Source of the DNA: Porphyra umbilicalis
Lineage: Eukaryota; Rhodophyta; Bangiophyceae; Bangiales; Bangiaceae
Assembly: GCA_002049455.2 (NCBI GenBank)
Contig: KV918882.1
Span: forward strand, 1-64,000
Reading direction: 5' to 3'
Length of the DNA: 64,000 bases
Shown piece by piece: positions 31,254-42,853 of the stretch; the stretch's first letter is position 1, and each line of letters begins with the position of its first letter. The translations under genes and the position numbers were made by a program. The notes beneath the pieces are model-generated. The model did no database searches, was not told the origin of the DNA, and worked only from the letters and a program-made list of their open reading frames with translations.

Positions 31254-34180
31254 AGCGCGCGACGCGGGGTGGACGGCTTGCGGCGACGGCGGGGGGGGGG
31301 GGAAGGCGCCGCGGGGGGCACGCCCCGCACGGAGTGGGGTGGAGGGGGCACGCCGCCCGCGCCGCCGTCGGGGTGGGGTGGGCGACGCGGCGGCGCGTCT
31401 ATGCGGGTGCCGTCGCGTGCAGCGTGCCTCACGGCCGCGCGTCGCGAAGCTGCATTGGCCGGGGGGGTGCCAGGTGTGAAGGCGCCTGTGACGTGGGCGG
31501 TCGGTACTCGTGTGGCTGTCCGGCCGTCTTTCCGCTGTGGAGCGTGCGCTGGCCGTGCGGCGCTGGTGGGGGCGTCGCCCCGTCGTCCTGTGCGCCATCC
31601 GCTCGCGCTTGTGTGCGGTGCGTGCGTCTTGTGGCGCGCGGTGGCGACGTGGACGCGCGCGTGCGTCGTGTCCCTTGCGCCACAGCCTACGCGCTTCTCA
31701 GCGTGAAGAAATTTGCATTTATTCTTGCGAGTTTTGGCCTGCGCTTCGCAGCGCATCCGCTTGCTGGTGCCTTGGTCTGATGACCCCAAACGCTTCACGT
31801 CGCAGAGCTGCCAGGTTTCCACAAATGAACCGGCTTTTCTTCCGTACACGCCGACCCTATCTACTACCATAGTCCACGATGAACCATGCTCTGAAAGGGT
31901 GGTCTTCTGTAGCAGCGGTCATTGGTCCGCAAAATATATCTCCTGGGTCATCGGTCCCCTGCTCGCTGGTCATCGCTCTGCGGAGCTCTCTGTTGTAGTT
32001 CCCCCCGCTTCGGTCGCCCCTGTCACGTTGTCTTATTACGTCCGATTGCTGACCCCCACCAACTGGCACCAAGCGGTGCAAAATAGACACGCGGCGAGAC
32101 CGTATGGGGGTTTTGTTGCAACATGTCCGACAATGTCATGTCGCCGCACGATGCCACGAGTCGGAGAGGGGGCGCGGCGCGCAGGTCCCTGGCGGCACTC
32201 CCACCGCCGGCATCACGTCGCTGCGCCAAGGGCGACACGCAGCGGGCAACCGTGAGCACTCCCTGACCCGACGCCACGCCGCGACCGCGCAGCGTCGGAT
32301 TGAATACCGCCACGTCGCGTTCGCAACACCGCGTCTGCGCCACTGCGCAAGATCCATCCGCGCCGGCGTCACCCGATCCCCAAGACGCTCGCTTTCTCAC
32401 CTTGACAGAGGTGGTGATGCGGAGCCGCGCCCTGCTTGCGGTGCTGTCATTGAATGCGCACAAGGCCTCCGCTTGCTGGTCCGACACAGGCCTGTCACGC
32501 TGGCAAGAAGGGCGAGGGGTTGTGCTCCAGAACTGGCCCACGACCGACGCGGGTCAGCTTGGGGCGATCGGCACTTCGAGCAGCAAGCGTAGCACGATCG
32601 GTTGGCCGCGCCGCGAGGTCACGCTGGGAGCGGTTCCACCAGGCCAGGTGTCCCCTCGAACACCTCTTCGCGGGGTCCACAAACCACCCCACCTGGAAGT
32701 ATCTAGAGATCCGGTTTCTGTAAGAGATGTGTTCCAAAGCCGGTCAGACCAACGACAAGCCGGACGTGACCATGGATGGCAGAAAAAAAAAATGTTTGTT
32801 AGTTAATGAAAGAACATCTACATAACATTCCGAGTGCGGTCGACCGCATATATTCCCGAAAGAACAATGTCGCGTACAAAACATCTCGTGACTACACCAC
32901 CTCTGACTTCAGGCAACTGCGGAATGATTGATGCATGTCTTGTACTTCGAATTGAAGTTGATTCCAGATTTTGGACAGACCGCCGTCGTCACGACCACAC
33001 TTGCACACCGTCTTGTCACCGAAGACACCACTGTCATCAAGGGAGTATCCAACTCCGAGCTCGATGGCACCACACTCGTGAATTCATTGAGAGCGACTCT
33101 CCCTCAGACGAGGAGCAGACCACTCATAGCTTGACATTCAAAGCGGTGTCGTTGCGCCGTCCTCTTGTAGACGCTGTGCCCTCCACGTCTATTTGCATAG
33201 TGCCATATCCAGCCACGTGCATGAAGCTGTTCATTCCATCTCCAGCGCGGTGGCGACGAGACATGGGCGTCGGCGGTGACGGGAGCGCGATGATCCCAGC
33301 CATCGGAGATTGTACTTGGGTTCCTTTCAGTTGTTTTGGGTGTCAGACTGTGACGATACTTAAACCTCTTGCTAAGTATTGTCAGTGTGTCGCCGACTCA
33401 GCCCCCATTCTTCACAGCCACACAGGGTGCTCAGGAAAGATGCCTGGGTGTGAGAGTTCGTTATGCTGATGACGTGGATGCCAGCCCAATGTGGAACATG
33501 GATGACAACCAAGCGGAGGTCCCTCGGCCGCCGCTGACTGGGAGCCTTGCGCCAGAGGGCGCCACGGATCAATGGCCAAGGGCACCCTCCCCAGCGGCCC
33601 AACTTGTGCAGCTCGATTTGCGGTCGGCAGCGCTCGACTCTGGATACCGAGAACGGCATTCTATTGGTCCTATCACCAACCGTTCTCCCAGCCACACCCA
33701 GACCGCCGCCACCAGCGTTGATGGTTGGCGTGCGTCGCTGGGATGGGCCGGCGCGACGGATGGCCACCAACGCTCCGCCGCCGCTGAGGCTGCCAGGGTT
33801 GTGGCTGCCCGCCAGGCAACCAGATCCGTGCCCCGTCGATTGGACAGTGGCCGTTGCCGTGGCCGCTTCTGTGGCTGCCCCACTCGCATCCACCACAGAC
33901 TTCAGCCCCCCTTCCTTACAGACGAGGTATTCCAGCCCGCGGGTTTGAGGTCAGGGGGGGCCCTCCAGGGCGCCGGCGCGGCCTCTCGATATCTCGAGCC
34001 GGGCGCACCCCACGCGGAGCGCGGCCGCCCTTGGAGCGCGCGCCCACGTGCGCCGCGACCCAACCCTCCTTTCCGCGTGCCTGGGTCGAGGGTCTCGCCC
34101 CCCGTGCCAGTCGCCGTTGCAGTCGCCGTGGCGAGCCACGCCGGCAGAGCTCCGTCGGCCGCGCGTGGCCTCCGCGCGCG
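31254..34180. other. Intergenic DNA, no gene seen
   Basis: GC-rich G-run sequence to about 31700, then ordinary-complexity DNA with lower GC around 32800-33400. Open frames overlap in several frames without domains or signal peptides. Confidence 0.5.
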
Positions 34181-34186
34181 TATATT
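34181..34186 (+). promoter_or_regulatory. TATA box (TATATT)
   Basis: 262 nt upstream of the ATG at 34448, preceded by GCGCGCG and followed by a pyrimidine-rich leader. Likely core promoter of the hydrolase gene. Confidence 0.5.
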
Positions 34187-34447
34187 CCATTACCGGTCGA
34201 GGGGCGCAGTGGACCTTTGCCGATCCACTCCACCCCTGTGTGCTTCACGCCGCTCCTTCCACCACTGTTACCGATCATTCCGGGGTTAGGGGGCCGTGCG
34301 GAGGGTGTCGGCTAGCTCGCCAGCATCCCCGCGTCGACCACCCGCTTCCCCACACACCTTCCACCCCTCCACTCTCCGGCGGTCGCCTCTTGTACCGACC
34401 TCCTCCCTCCCTCTCTATTTTCGTGTTGCCCCGCCGGTTTTCCCGCG

Positions 34448-35728
34448 ATGGATCGGCCAGCCTTTGCGGGCGCGGCGCTCCCCGTCCGTGGTGCCGTCTC
34501 TGCCCGGAGGGCGGTGGCGCCCCGATCGGCCCCCCTCCCCCCCCCGGTCGCCGCGGCGGCGCCATGGGCGCGCTTTGGCGATAGGCAACCCCCCCCGCCC
34601 GAGCGGTACGCGCGGGGCCCCGCGATGCCCCGCGCCCTCCCCGCCATGCGCGTCGTTTCCCGGTCCCGCACCGTCCCCGGGGTGTTGCGGATGAAGCTCG
34701 GCATCCCCGCCATGGCGGGCGGCGGCGGCGGTGGCCTCGGCGGCAGCAGCGGCGGGGGCCTCGGCCACAGCGGCTGGTCGTATGGGGGCGCTGACGATGA
34801 CGATGAGGATGGGGAGTTTGGGCGGTCCGCCGCCCAAGCGCCGGCCGTCCACGTCTTGTTGCGCAAGTATGGGGACGGCGGCGCCATGTGTGAAAAGATG
34901 GCGCTCGCCGTTGGCGCGGGCGTTGCGCACCTCGAGTCGTCGGCGGCGGCGTTTGTGGGCAACCCGACCGCTCCCGTGGTGATCCTCCTCTCATGGATGG
35001 GCGCCAAGAGCAAGAGCATGAAGAAGTACGCCGAGTTCTACCAATCCAAGGGCTTTGAGGTGCACTACGTCTTCAACGGCTTCCGCACAGCCCTCGTGCC
35101 CAACGCATCGCGGGCACAAGCGCGGCGGGTCGCCAACTTTCTCGACGCGATGCCCGACGAGAAGCCGGTATTTGTCCACGCATTTTCCATCGGCACGGGC
35201 ATTTATGGGTACATGCTCGACCACATCAAGTCGGACGTGTCGCGCTTTGAGGCCATCCAAAGCAAGGTGCGGGGCGTCATCTTTGACTCGGGCCCGGCGC
35301 CGATGCTGGCGTCGGACGTGGCGCGGGGCCTCCACACCGTCTGCCCGGCCGTGTCGCGGGCGGCGTGGGGGGCGGTCGCGCATGGCATGTTTTGGGTGAC
35401 GCAAGCGCGTGAGAACTTCATCCACGCGGAGAATGCGCTGCGGCAGGTGCCGTTGAAGCGGCCACAGCTCTACTTTTACTCGACCGACGACCGGGTTGTG
35501 AGCGGCATCAACGACTCGGTGCAGGACTACATGGCGCGGAACCGGGCGCTGGGCTTGGACGTGTACCACACCGTGTGGGAGAAGTCGGCACACGCGACGC
35601 ACCTCAAGCACCACCGGGACGAGTACCTGGCGAGCCTCCAGCGCTTTCTCGACCAGTGCATGGACGTGGCGTCGCGGGGGGTGGAGCAGGTGAGCATGGC
35701 CGTGCCCGTCGGGGCTGCGGGGCGGTAA
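34448..35728 (+). CDS. TMEM53/DUF829-type alpha/beta-hydrolase-fold protein
   Basis: 426 residues. The first 130 or so are Arg/Ala/Pro-rich, like an organelle transit peptide, with Gly-rich low complexity (GGGGGLGGSSGGGLG) and an acidic patch. The conserved domain starts near residue 170 with VVILLSWMGAKSKSMKKYA, then FEVHYVFNGF. The nucleophile elbow is HAFSIGTG with Ser247, followed by VRGVIFDSGPAP, an acidic YFYSTDDRVV (Asp347/348) and a final His (382 or 385) in SAHATHLKHH. This order of Ser, Asp and His with the WMGA start is that of the TMEM53 (DUF829) family, predicted hydrolases; in animals TMEM53 is a nuclear-envelope protein. Substrate unknown. Intact, uninterrupted and typical GC-rich codon use. 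Confidence 0.9.
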   Translation: MDRPAFAGAALPVRGAVSARRAVAPRSAPLPPPVAAAAPWARFGDRQPPPPERYARGPAMPRALPAMRVVSRSRTVPGVLRMKLGIPAMAGGGGGGLGGSSGGGLGHSGWSYGGADDDDEDGEFGRSAAQAPAVHVLLRKYGDGGAMCEKMALAVGAGVAHLESSAAAFVGNPTAPVVILLSWMGAKSKSMKKYAEFYQSKGFEVHYVFNGFRTALVPNASRAQARRVANFLDAMPDEKPVFVHAFSIGTGIYGYMLDHIKSDVSRFEAIQSKVRGVIFDSGPAPMLASDVARGLHTVCPAVSRAAWGAVAHGMFWVTQARENFIHAENALRQVPLKRPQLYFYSTDDRVVSGINDSVQDYMARNRALGLDVYHTVWEKSAHATHLKHHRDEYLASLQRFLDQCMDVASRGVEQVSMAVPVGAAGR

Positions 35729-36069
35729 CGCCCGCACTAGTGTGCAACAAAATAAATAGAAGAACAAGCAAAGCAGTTGTGTTGGGCGCGTGCGCGCCGT
35801 CCCTCTCAATGGCGTCGCGCCGCCAAACGACGAGATGTTGAGTTTGAGCTTCCAGGGAAAAGGCCTTGTACGTCGGCACGTGCAACTGGATATGGCGACG
35901 CCGCCTTGGTCATCCTGTTGTCTCTCAGTCAGATGGCTTCTCTACACGTGTCTTGAAAACCCCATTCCCCAGCGGCCCGCGGCCAGCACCTCCCCGGGGC
36001 GCCGTCCTCACGCGTCTCCTCCTGCCGCGCTTCCCGACGTAACCGCCACTCGCGCACCCCTTTGCCTCT
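35729..36069. other. Convergent 3' intergenic region
   Basis: Lies between the tail-to-tail hydrolase and malectin-germin genes. AAAATAAATA at 35749-35758 is a possible polyadenylation-type signal for the hydrolase gene. Nothing else seen. Confidence 0.4.
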
Positions 36070-37673
36070 CTACTGGGTGGGCTGGCCGGTCGCAAACGTC
36101 ATCACCACCCCCTCACACACCGTCTCGGCGTCGGCTTGCGGGATGCCCAACGCGGCGGCCACGTCGGCCGGCGGCGCGTTGCAAAAGCGGGGCCCCACCG
36201 ACACGACGCCCGGGTCCCCCGACGCCAACACCGACACGTAGGCGCAGCGGGCGACGCCGACGCAGGCGGCGCCGTGGATCAAGCCCCGCGGGATAAAGGC
36301 GGCGCCCGAGCCCGCCAGCACGTTGCGGAGGAGGCGCGGCGGCGCGTCTGGGTGCCCATTCTCCTCGACAAACCACACGGCGAGGGTGCCCGCAGAGAGC
36401 GTCAGCACCTCGGCCGCCCGCGGGTGAGTGTGCGGCACGTGGTGGGCGCCCGCCTCGAGGGAGACGGCGACGGCGGCAACGTTGAGGTCGGCCATGCCGA
36501 GGGCGGGCCACTCCCGCGCCGTCACCGTGCGGATCGTCGAGGCGGCCGCCACGGCGCGGGCGGCGCGGCCGACCGGGAGCGACGACATGTTGACCGCAAA
36601 GGCCGAGGCGGGGAACTCTGCGCGCTGATCGTGGAGCGTCTGGTACGCCGGCGCCGGCGCCGGTGGCGGGGGGGGGGGGGGGGGGGCGCTGCCGCCGACG
36701 TTGGCGGCGGCGACGGCGGCGGCGTCGAATAGTCAATCACCACCGACGTGGCTGCGGGCGTCGGCGTTGGCATTGGTGGCGGCGCTGGAGGAGTCGCCGC
36801 CGGGGTCATTGCCGCGTCGGTCGGCATGGCGGTTGCCATGGCCGTCGGCATGGCGGTTGCCATGGCCGTCGGCATGGCGGTTGCCATGGCCGTCGGCATG
36901 GCGGTTGCCATGGTCGTCGGCATGGCGGTTGCCATGGCCGTCGGCATGACGGTTGCCATGGCCGTCGGCATGGCAGACGGTAGCGGCGTCGGCATGGGCG
37001 TCATGGTCATTGCAGCCACCCCCCGCTGCAGCTGCAGCGTGCCGAGCATCGGCAGCGCCGTCGGCGAGTCGGCGCCGCTAAACACGGCGACGGCCACCCA
37101 CGCGTCGGCCCACACCGCCACGGGCCCGCCCGCCCCCGCCTCGGCCGGATACACGCGCGTGACGGGGACCGTTTGGGAGCCCCCCGCGGCGGCCCACACG
37201 TCGACCGTCGCCGACGGGTCGACGGCGAGCCCCTCATACCAGTCGGGCGCCGCCGGCACCACGTCCCCGCCGACGCCGACCCACAGGCGCCGCGCCCCCG
37301 CCCGCGTCTGGAACAACTCGACCCACGTGGCCGCGACGCGGTAGTAGCCGGGGGCGGGCACGGGGAGGGCGTACACGAGGGCGCCCGACCGCGCGTACCG
37401 CAGCGTGCGGTGCTGCGGCGGGAGGGGGTGGGGGGCCCGCGACCACCCGACCGTGTCCCCGACGTGGTGCGCGTCGGCGGCGTAGGCCCGACCGTCAGAC
37501 GAGGCGTTGGCGGCAATCGCGCCGCCGCCACAGTTGAGCGTCCACACGGGCGTGAAGGTGGCAGGCGGCGGCGGCGGCGGCGGCGACTGCGGCGGCGGCT
37601 GGGCAGCGGCGGCGGACGCGACGGCAGCAACGACCACCACCGCGGCCGCGGCGGCGGCGGCCACGCGGACCAT
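36070..37673 (-). CDS. Secreted malectin-domain / germin-like cupin fusion, frame broken at a 19-G run
   Basis: Starts at ATG 37673-37671 with a signal peptide (Ala/Val-rich, residues 1-24). A Pro run follows, then a malectin-type carbohydrate-binding domain (about 43-215): WTLNCGGGAI, DGRAYAADAHHVGDTVGW, LRYARSGALVYALPVPAPGYYRVAATW. A linker of eight-residue MPTAMATA repeats (36826-36977) and a Pro run lead to a germin-like cupin. The cupin shows box 1 as PHTHPRAAEVLTLSAG (metal ligands His, His, Glu; HTH at 36424-36432) and box 2 as AAFIPRGLIHGAA. It ends GVVMTFATGQPTQ. The two parts lie in frames that differ by one base across the G run 36668-36686. Likely extracellular or cell-wall; the joint is inferred, and two separate genes are possible. 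Confidence 0.75.
36826..36977 (-). repeat. 24-bp coding minisatellite (MPTAMATA linker), six copies plus a partial
   Basis: The unit ATGGCGGTTGCCATGGCCGTCGGC (two near-identical 12-bp halves) repeats with few changes and always keeps the frame of the minus-strand protein, giving a Thr/Pro/Ala/Met linker between the malectin and cupin domains. Confidence 0.95.
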
Positions 37674-39272
37674 GGTCGGGGGCGGACGGTGGTGCACAGA
37701 GGCGGGGGGGGGGGGGGGAGCGGGAGGTGGGATGACCGCACGGCAAGGCGCGACGGACGCCCGTGCCGCAGCGCGCGGCGGTCGCCACCGTCGCCCGCCG
37801 GCGACCGCGTCGACGGGCGGGCGCCTAGTCGCACCGGCGGCACGCTGGCGCGGCGGCGGGGGCGCCCGGGAGACCACACCCCGACCTCAGGGGCGGCCGC
37901 AGGCGGCGCCCCCCCCGCCCGCAACCATCCCCTGCCCGCGGGTGCCACCCCCGCCGCCGCGCGGCGGCGGGGGCGGCGTGGCGCCCCCCCGCCCCCTCCC
38001 GCCGCCGACGGGGCGGCCGCAGCGGGTTTCCCGCGCGCCCCGCACCACCGCCGCCCCGCCCCCCCCCACCCCCCGCGTCGAGCCCCACCGCCGCCGCGCG
38101 CCGCCGCCGCCGCCGCCGCGGTGGGGGCGACCCCCGTGCTGACAACCGCCGCCGGCGCGGCCGCCGCCGCGCGCCGCCGCCGCGCGCCGCCGCGTCTGCG
38201 CGCCCCGCGCCCGACGGGCGCCGTGGCGGACCGCCACGGGCGGCTGGTCGTCGCGCCCGCCCCCCCGCCCGCCGCCGGTGCCGCCACCGTTGCCGGCGGC
38301 GGCGGCGACGCGACTGCCCGGCGCGGCCGCGTGTACGCACCGCCCGCGGGCGGTGCGTACACGCGGCCGCCCCCCCGGGCGCGCCGCCCGCCCGCGCCGG
38401 CGGGCGGGGCGCGCCCGCCCGCCCCCCGCCGCCCCCGCCGACGCGCGCCGACGCGTCGTTGACTGGCGGGGGTGGGGGGCCGGCCGCGCCCGGCGGGCGG
38501 CCGCCGCCGCCGCGCCGCGCCGCGCCGGCGGCGGGCGGCCGCGGGGCGGCGGGGCGGCGCTGCTGACAAGCGGGCGCGGCGCGGGCGCGGCGGCGGCGGC
38601 GGCGCCGCCGCCGCCGCCGCGGCGGCGCGTCGCGGTGGGGGGGCCCGCCGCCCCGCAACGCGGCGCCGGCGGTCGCGCAAAGCGCCGGCGGGCGCGCGGT
38701 GGCACCGGCGGGGGCGTGGGCGCGCTCGTCAACGCGTCTGGTGTGTGGCACCCGCAGACGCATCGGATCGGCGCAAAGTGGCACCCAATGCCCACTTGGA
38801 CAGGGCGCGCTGACCGCTGACCGCGACGCGCCGCCGACCGTTTCGCAATTCTCTCGCAAGCCGCTACGGCGGCCCAAAGATCGCCCAGACGCATTTGCCC
38901 GCGCCCCCCGTCGACCGCGTCGATCGGGGCTGCTCGTGACCAGCGGCACGGACACTGGCCCCGCTGGCGCAGCGGGGCGTGGGCGGGGCCCCGCTTGCCC
39001 CCACCGCCCTCGGCACCCGCCGCTGTCCGCGGCCACGGGGGCGGTCCGCAGCCCGGCCGTCGCCCGCCCTCCCTCCCCCCCCCCCCCCCTGCGGGCCTTC
39101 TGTGTTCCTTTGGGACGAGCACGTTGCCGAGGCGATGGCATACACTACACAGCACCGGGGCTCGTCAAGCGGAAGCCATACGCAAGATTAAACAGTTCAA
39201 TGGGTGCTCGACCGACTGTACAACAAGCACGAAGAAACAAAATACAATGGCAAATGGTATACATTTCATCTC
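37674..39272. other. GC low-complexity intergenic DNA
   Basis: From 37680 to 38720 the DNA is almost pure G/C with GCCGCC repeats and long open frames in every direction, encoding only Arg/Pro/Ala/Gly. A 48-bp perfect palindrome sits at 38323-38370. From 38720 complexity returns to normal with no gene recognised. Confidence 0.5.
38323..38370. repeat. Perfect 48-bp palindrome
   Basis: The left half GCGGCCGCGTGTACGCACCG and the following CCCG are mirrored exactly by the right half, with no loop; both ends are GCGGCCGC. It could extrude as a cruciform. It lies in low-complexity DNA with no gene. Confidence 0.9.
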
Positions 39273-40583
39273 TCATGGCCACAGGTGCCACGGCGCGCGC
39301 GCGTCGTCCAGGCGCACCGCCTCAACGGCAGCGCCGACGAGCGCGTGCATCACTCCCAACACGCAGCCACGGCCGATGCCTCTGATGGCACCTTCAACCT
39401 CCTCCTCCTCCTCCATCCCCCTCCGCTCCCCACGGTACGGGTCCTTATCAATTGGCGCCGCGGAAGCGAGCAGCCGCTGCGATACAAATCGCTGCACCAC
39501 CGACACTGTCTCGGCGGTCGATGGCCGCCGCGTCCTGGCGCCGCGAGCGGCCACGTCCGCTGCGAGTGCCGTCATCGCCGTCACATGTTGGGTGCGGGAG
39601 GGAGTAGATGCGCTCGCCGCAGCCGGTGCATCCGCTTCAAGGGCGCCGGCATACATTGGGGGTCGCGTCCGCCGGCGGGTCTTGTTCGTGGACGGGGATA
39701 GGGAGGGTGTATACTCGACGGCCCCCGACCGAGTAGTGCATGAGGAAGGCCGGTTCGTCGGCGTGCACCGCGGGGAGAGGCCCTTGACCACCCGCGTATT
39801 GCACGGGGTCGTTGGCGGCGTGGCCGAGTCCCGCAACGTCGGCACCCGGCTGGCCATGGCGCGCTTGGGGGTGGCCACCTTGACCATGCGCTCCTTGGCC
39901 ACGGTCGTCGACGTGTCCGACGTCGGGACGGCCGACGGCGCCACCGACAACAAAGCCATCTTGTCGACAGGGGGGGTGTCCGCCGCGACCATGGCAGCGA
40001 CGGCGGCGGCTTGGGTGCGGCGCAGGGCGGCCGCCGAGGCCATCGCCTTGGCCTTGTCCGCCGCTGCTACGCGGCGGGCGACGCGCTCAAAGCGGAGGGC
40101 GAGGCGGAGTGTCGCCTCGGTGCCAGCGACCACCGCCCTCTCCACCGCTGCCGCAGCCGACAGGCGCTCGGCCTTTGACGCAGTGTCGGCCGCCTTGACG
40201 GCGACGATGGCCATGTCGTTGGAGTCGACGGCGGCGGCCGCCGCCAAGGAGCGCGCGGCCGCTGCGGCGTCGGTAACTGCCGCACTCGCCGCAGTCTCGG
40301 CGGAAGCGGCCGTGGTAGACGCCGCTTGAAAGGTCTCGACAGCATCCAGGAGCGCCACGCCCGCGTCGACGAGTGTGGCAGACGCAGCCGACGAGGTAGC
40401 AGCGTCGGCGGCCGCCGCGTCGAGGGCGTCGCGCAGGGCGTCTGCGTCAGCGCGGCCCATGACCTCGCGGCGTGTCAAGATCGTGGTCGTGACCCTGTCG
40501 TGCGCGGCAGCGTCGAGGAGGCACGGGAGGCCGACGGACAAGGCGGAAACTACAGGAGAGAGGGTGGCGGGGAAGGCACCCAT
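39273..40583 (-). CDS. Ala-rich helical protein, unknown
   Basis: 436 residues from MGAFPATLSP at ATG 40583-40581. Residues about 40-250 are dominated by Ala with regularly spaced Asp, Glu, Arg and Thr (LRDALDAAAADAATSSAAS, then RFERVARRVAAADKAKAMA), a long helical or coiled-coil pattern rather than the Gly/Pro/Arg of random GC-rich frames. The second half is Thr/Pro/Arg-rich with GMEEEEEVEG and ends LDDARAPWHLWP. The N-terminus has a weak hydrophobic stretch (VVSALSVGLPCLL) that may be a signal sequence. No family recognised. A long purine-pyrimidine tract abuts the start on the upstream side. Confidence 0.5.
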   Translation of the reverse strand: MGAFPATLSPVVSALSVGLPCLLDAAAHDRVTTTILTRREVMGRADADALRDALDAAAADAATSSAASATLVDAGVALLDAVETFQAASTTAASAETAASAAVTDAAAAARSLAAAAAVDSNDMAIVAVKAADTASKAERLSAAAAVERAVVAGTEATLRLALRFERVARRVAAADKAKAMASAAALRRTQAAAVAAMVAADTPPVDKMALLSVAPSAVPTSDTSTTVAKERMVKVATPKRAMASRVPTLRDSATPPTTPCNTRVVKGLSPRCTPTNRPSSCTTRSGAVEYTPSLSPSTNKTRRRTRPPMYAGALEADAPAAASASTPSRTQHVTAMTALAADVAARGARTRRPSTAETVSVVQRFVSQRLLASAAPIDKDPYRGERRGMEEEEEVEGAIRGIGRGCVLGVMHALVGAAVEAVRLDDARAPWHLWP

Positions 40584-40690
40584 TGCGTGGCAAGGAGGGG
40601 GAGGGGAATAGGGAGGGGAAGAGGGAGTAGAAGACGGAGGGGAAGAGGGAGGAGAAGAGGGAGGGGAAGATGGAGGGGGGAGAGTGAGAG
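40584..40690. repeat. Polypurine tract (GGGA/GGAAGA repeats)
   Basis: About 100 bp almost only A and G on the plus strand (pyrimidine on the coding strand of the 39273-40583 gene), immediately upstream of its ATG, so it would form a CT-rich leader or promoter. Confidence 0.75.
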
Positions 40691-42138
40691 ATAGAAGTAT
40701 GACAAAGGGCAAGGGGTGGAGGAACAGTCGGGCTCGACGACGGCACGGATCGGGCGGCTGTGTTGAGGTGGAGGACGAGCGGCGAGTGCTCAGCGACGCG
40801 GCGGCGTGTGTTGAAGTACCGGCGAGCGGGGAACTGGTCGCGGTCGCCTCGGCGCCGCACCCACACGCCGTCCACGCACGGCCTGGTGCGCGGATACGCC
40901 CGACGCTACCGACCACGCGAGATCACGACCCGGCCCGCGCGCGCGCGGGCGGTTGCCGCTGAGGCTCGCGTGCACGCCCCGCCCACGGCGGCTGCACGGC
41001 GGCCGCTCCCCAGCAGCACAGCGCAGGGGCAGCGGACACCCGGCTCGCGGGCGCGGGTGCCCCCCCCCCCCCACCAACCACGTCGGGTCTCTGCGGCCTG
41101 TGGCTGGAAGCCGCCGCACGTGCAAGTCCTCCCCCCCCCATGGTCCCCCGACGCGCGCCGCCGCCGCGAGCGGCGGGGCGACCACTATTGCAGCCGTCGC
41201 AACCGCTCGCGCGAGCCCGCGCGCGCGCGCGCGCCCTCGCCCCACAGGGCAGCGACAGACGACGGCGACGGGACGCCGGCGCGGTCGCCAACCCAAGCAC
41301 TGACGCTGCGCCGGCGACCGGTGGCAGCACCGGCACGCACCGGTGGGTGTGCGAACCGTCGGCCCAGCGGGCCGACGGTTCACCGCCGGCAGACGCGGCG
41401 GTGGACGCGCCAGCGGCGGTCGCAGCGTCGGTGCGGGACGGGCCGCTCCGCAGCGGCGGGCAGACTCTGCGTCGGCGGCGGTGTGCCGGGTCGCACCTCG
41501 CTCGTGGGGGGGGGTTGGCGCGAACGCGGTGGTCTTGCAGGCGCTTCGATTGGGAGGCCCGGATGTTTCCATCGGGGGCGGGCACGAAAGAGGAGCCTGG
41601 ACGGCGTCTCGCGGGACTACAGTGCGTTCTCGTTACAAGAGACAGCTGATTCGGCTCAATATGAAGAAAAAGTGGCCCACACGGGCTGGAAAGGAAGACT
41701 CGCGACCCATATTCTTTTGTAAACGATTCTCTTATAACGAGAACGAGCTGTATATCAGTCTCCCCAATTTTGGCCGATCCCGACAAGAACAACTGTGCAG
41801 AACCGATGCATGACAGCCATTCATGTGGCCGGATAAAACCTCTCGACCAATCAGAACTTGTGCGGACTGTAGGTTGTTCTTGTCCGGATCGGCCAGAATC
41901 GGGAAGACTGCAATAAATAAGTTGGTCCCCCAGGGCAGGGACCAGGTAGCGAAGCTTCCACCTTTCGTGAGAACACAGACACACAGTTTGGGAAAAAGCC
42001 AGTAGTCACCAGTGCGCATCCACCAGTTCTTGACGATCAGATTGACTTGGAGATAGCCTCACAGGACAGATCTCGATGAGCTGAGTCCAACGGTGTGTCC
42101 AACTCCAAAATAACGTTTGCTCAAACAATAAGGATTCT
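40691..42138. other. Intergenic DNA; one strong hairpin, no gene seen
   Basis: GC-rich to about 41600 with overlapping frames, lower GC afterwards. A perfect 13-bp inverted repeat with a 3-nt loop lies at 41353-41381 (GAACCGTCGGCCC, loop AGC). Confidence 0.5.
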
Positions 42139-42853
42139 ATTCCCTGGCCTTTAGGACAGGGTTCTCTCAAAGTGTAGTGATGCACACATACACTTAGATC
42201 AAGGGACTTGCTCTCCGTTTCAGTGGTGGCAGTCTGCATTCGTGTCCTCAGTGATCTGAGGGCGTGTCAGTGTTGGAAGGATCGCGATGACGCTAAAAGC
42301 GAATGGAGTTACGTGGCTGAGAAGGACTGTCCTGCCACAGGGGTCACTGGGCCCGGACGGCGCCTGCCCCCGTGCCCCCTCTACCGCCCCTTGCGCGCGG
42401 TGACCGCGCGCAGCGACTTCCGGGGCTTGACGCGCCCACGATGACCCGCGGGTGATCGTGCCTGCGCGCCGTCTTCTGTTGCGGCGGCGCGTCGGCGGTT
42501 GCTGACGCCATCAAGCGGCGCGGTTACAGGCGCCTCGTCGCGCGGCGATCAGTCCCACCCGCCCGCCCGTGCGCCGTGTCGGCCGCCCTACCCGCCGTGC
42601 GCAGGTGTGCTGCGCGGCGGAGTGACGGCCTCGCCCGTGGGCGCCGCGCGACGCCGGCGGGCCGCCGCCGCTGCGGTGGCGGAGGCGGCACCTCTTTCCC
42701 CGCCCGACGCCCCCCCCACCACGGCAACGTGGCTGTACGTGCCCCCGTGCGCGCTCGCGGCCATAGAGCCGGCCGGCGTGCCCGGTGTCAATGCGTCGCC
42801 GAGCGCGCCACCGCCCTGAAGGTCAGGATATTGCACGCACGTGCCTGGAATCC
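42139..42853. repeat. Dispersed repeat, copy B (partner 8695-9374)
   Basis: From 42168 it aligns with copy A through GCACGCACGTGCCTGGAAT. At its left edge it also carries TTCCCTGGCCTTTAGGACAGG, the core of the 32-bp tandem at 14299, so the full repeat may begin there. Confidence 0.85.
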
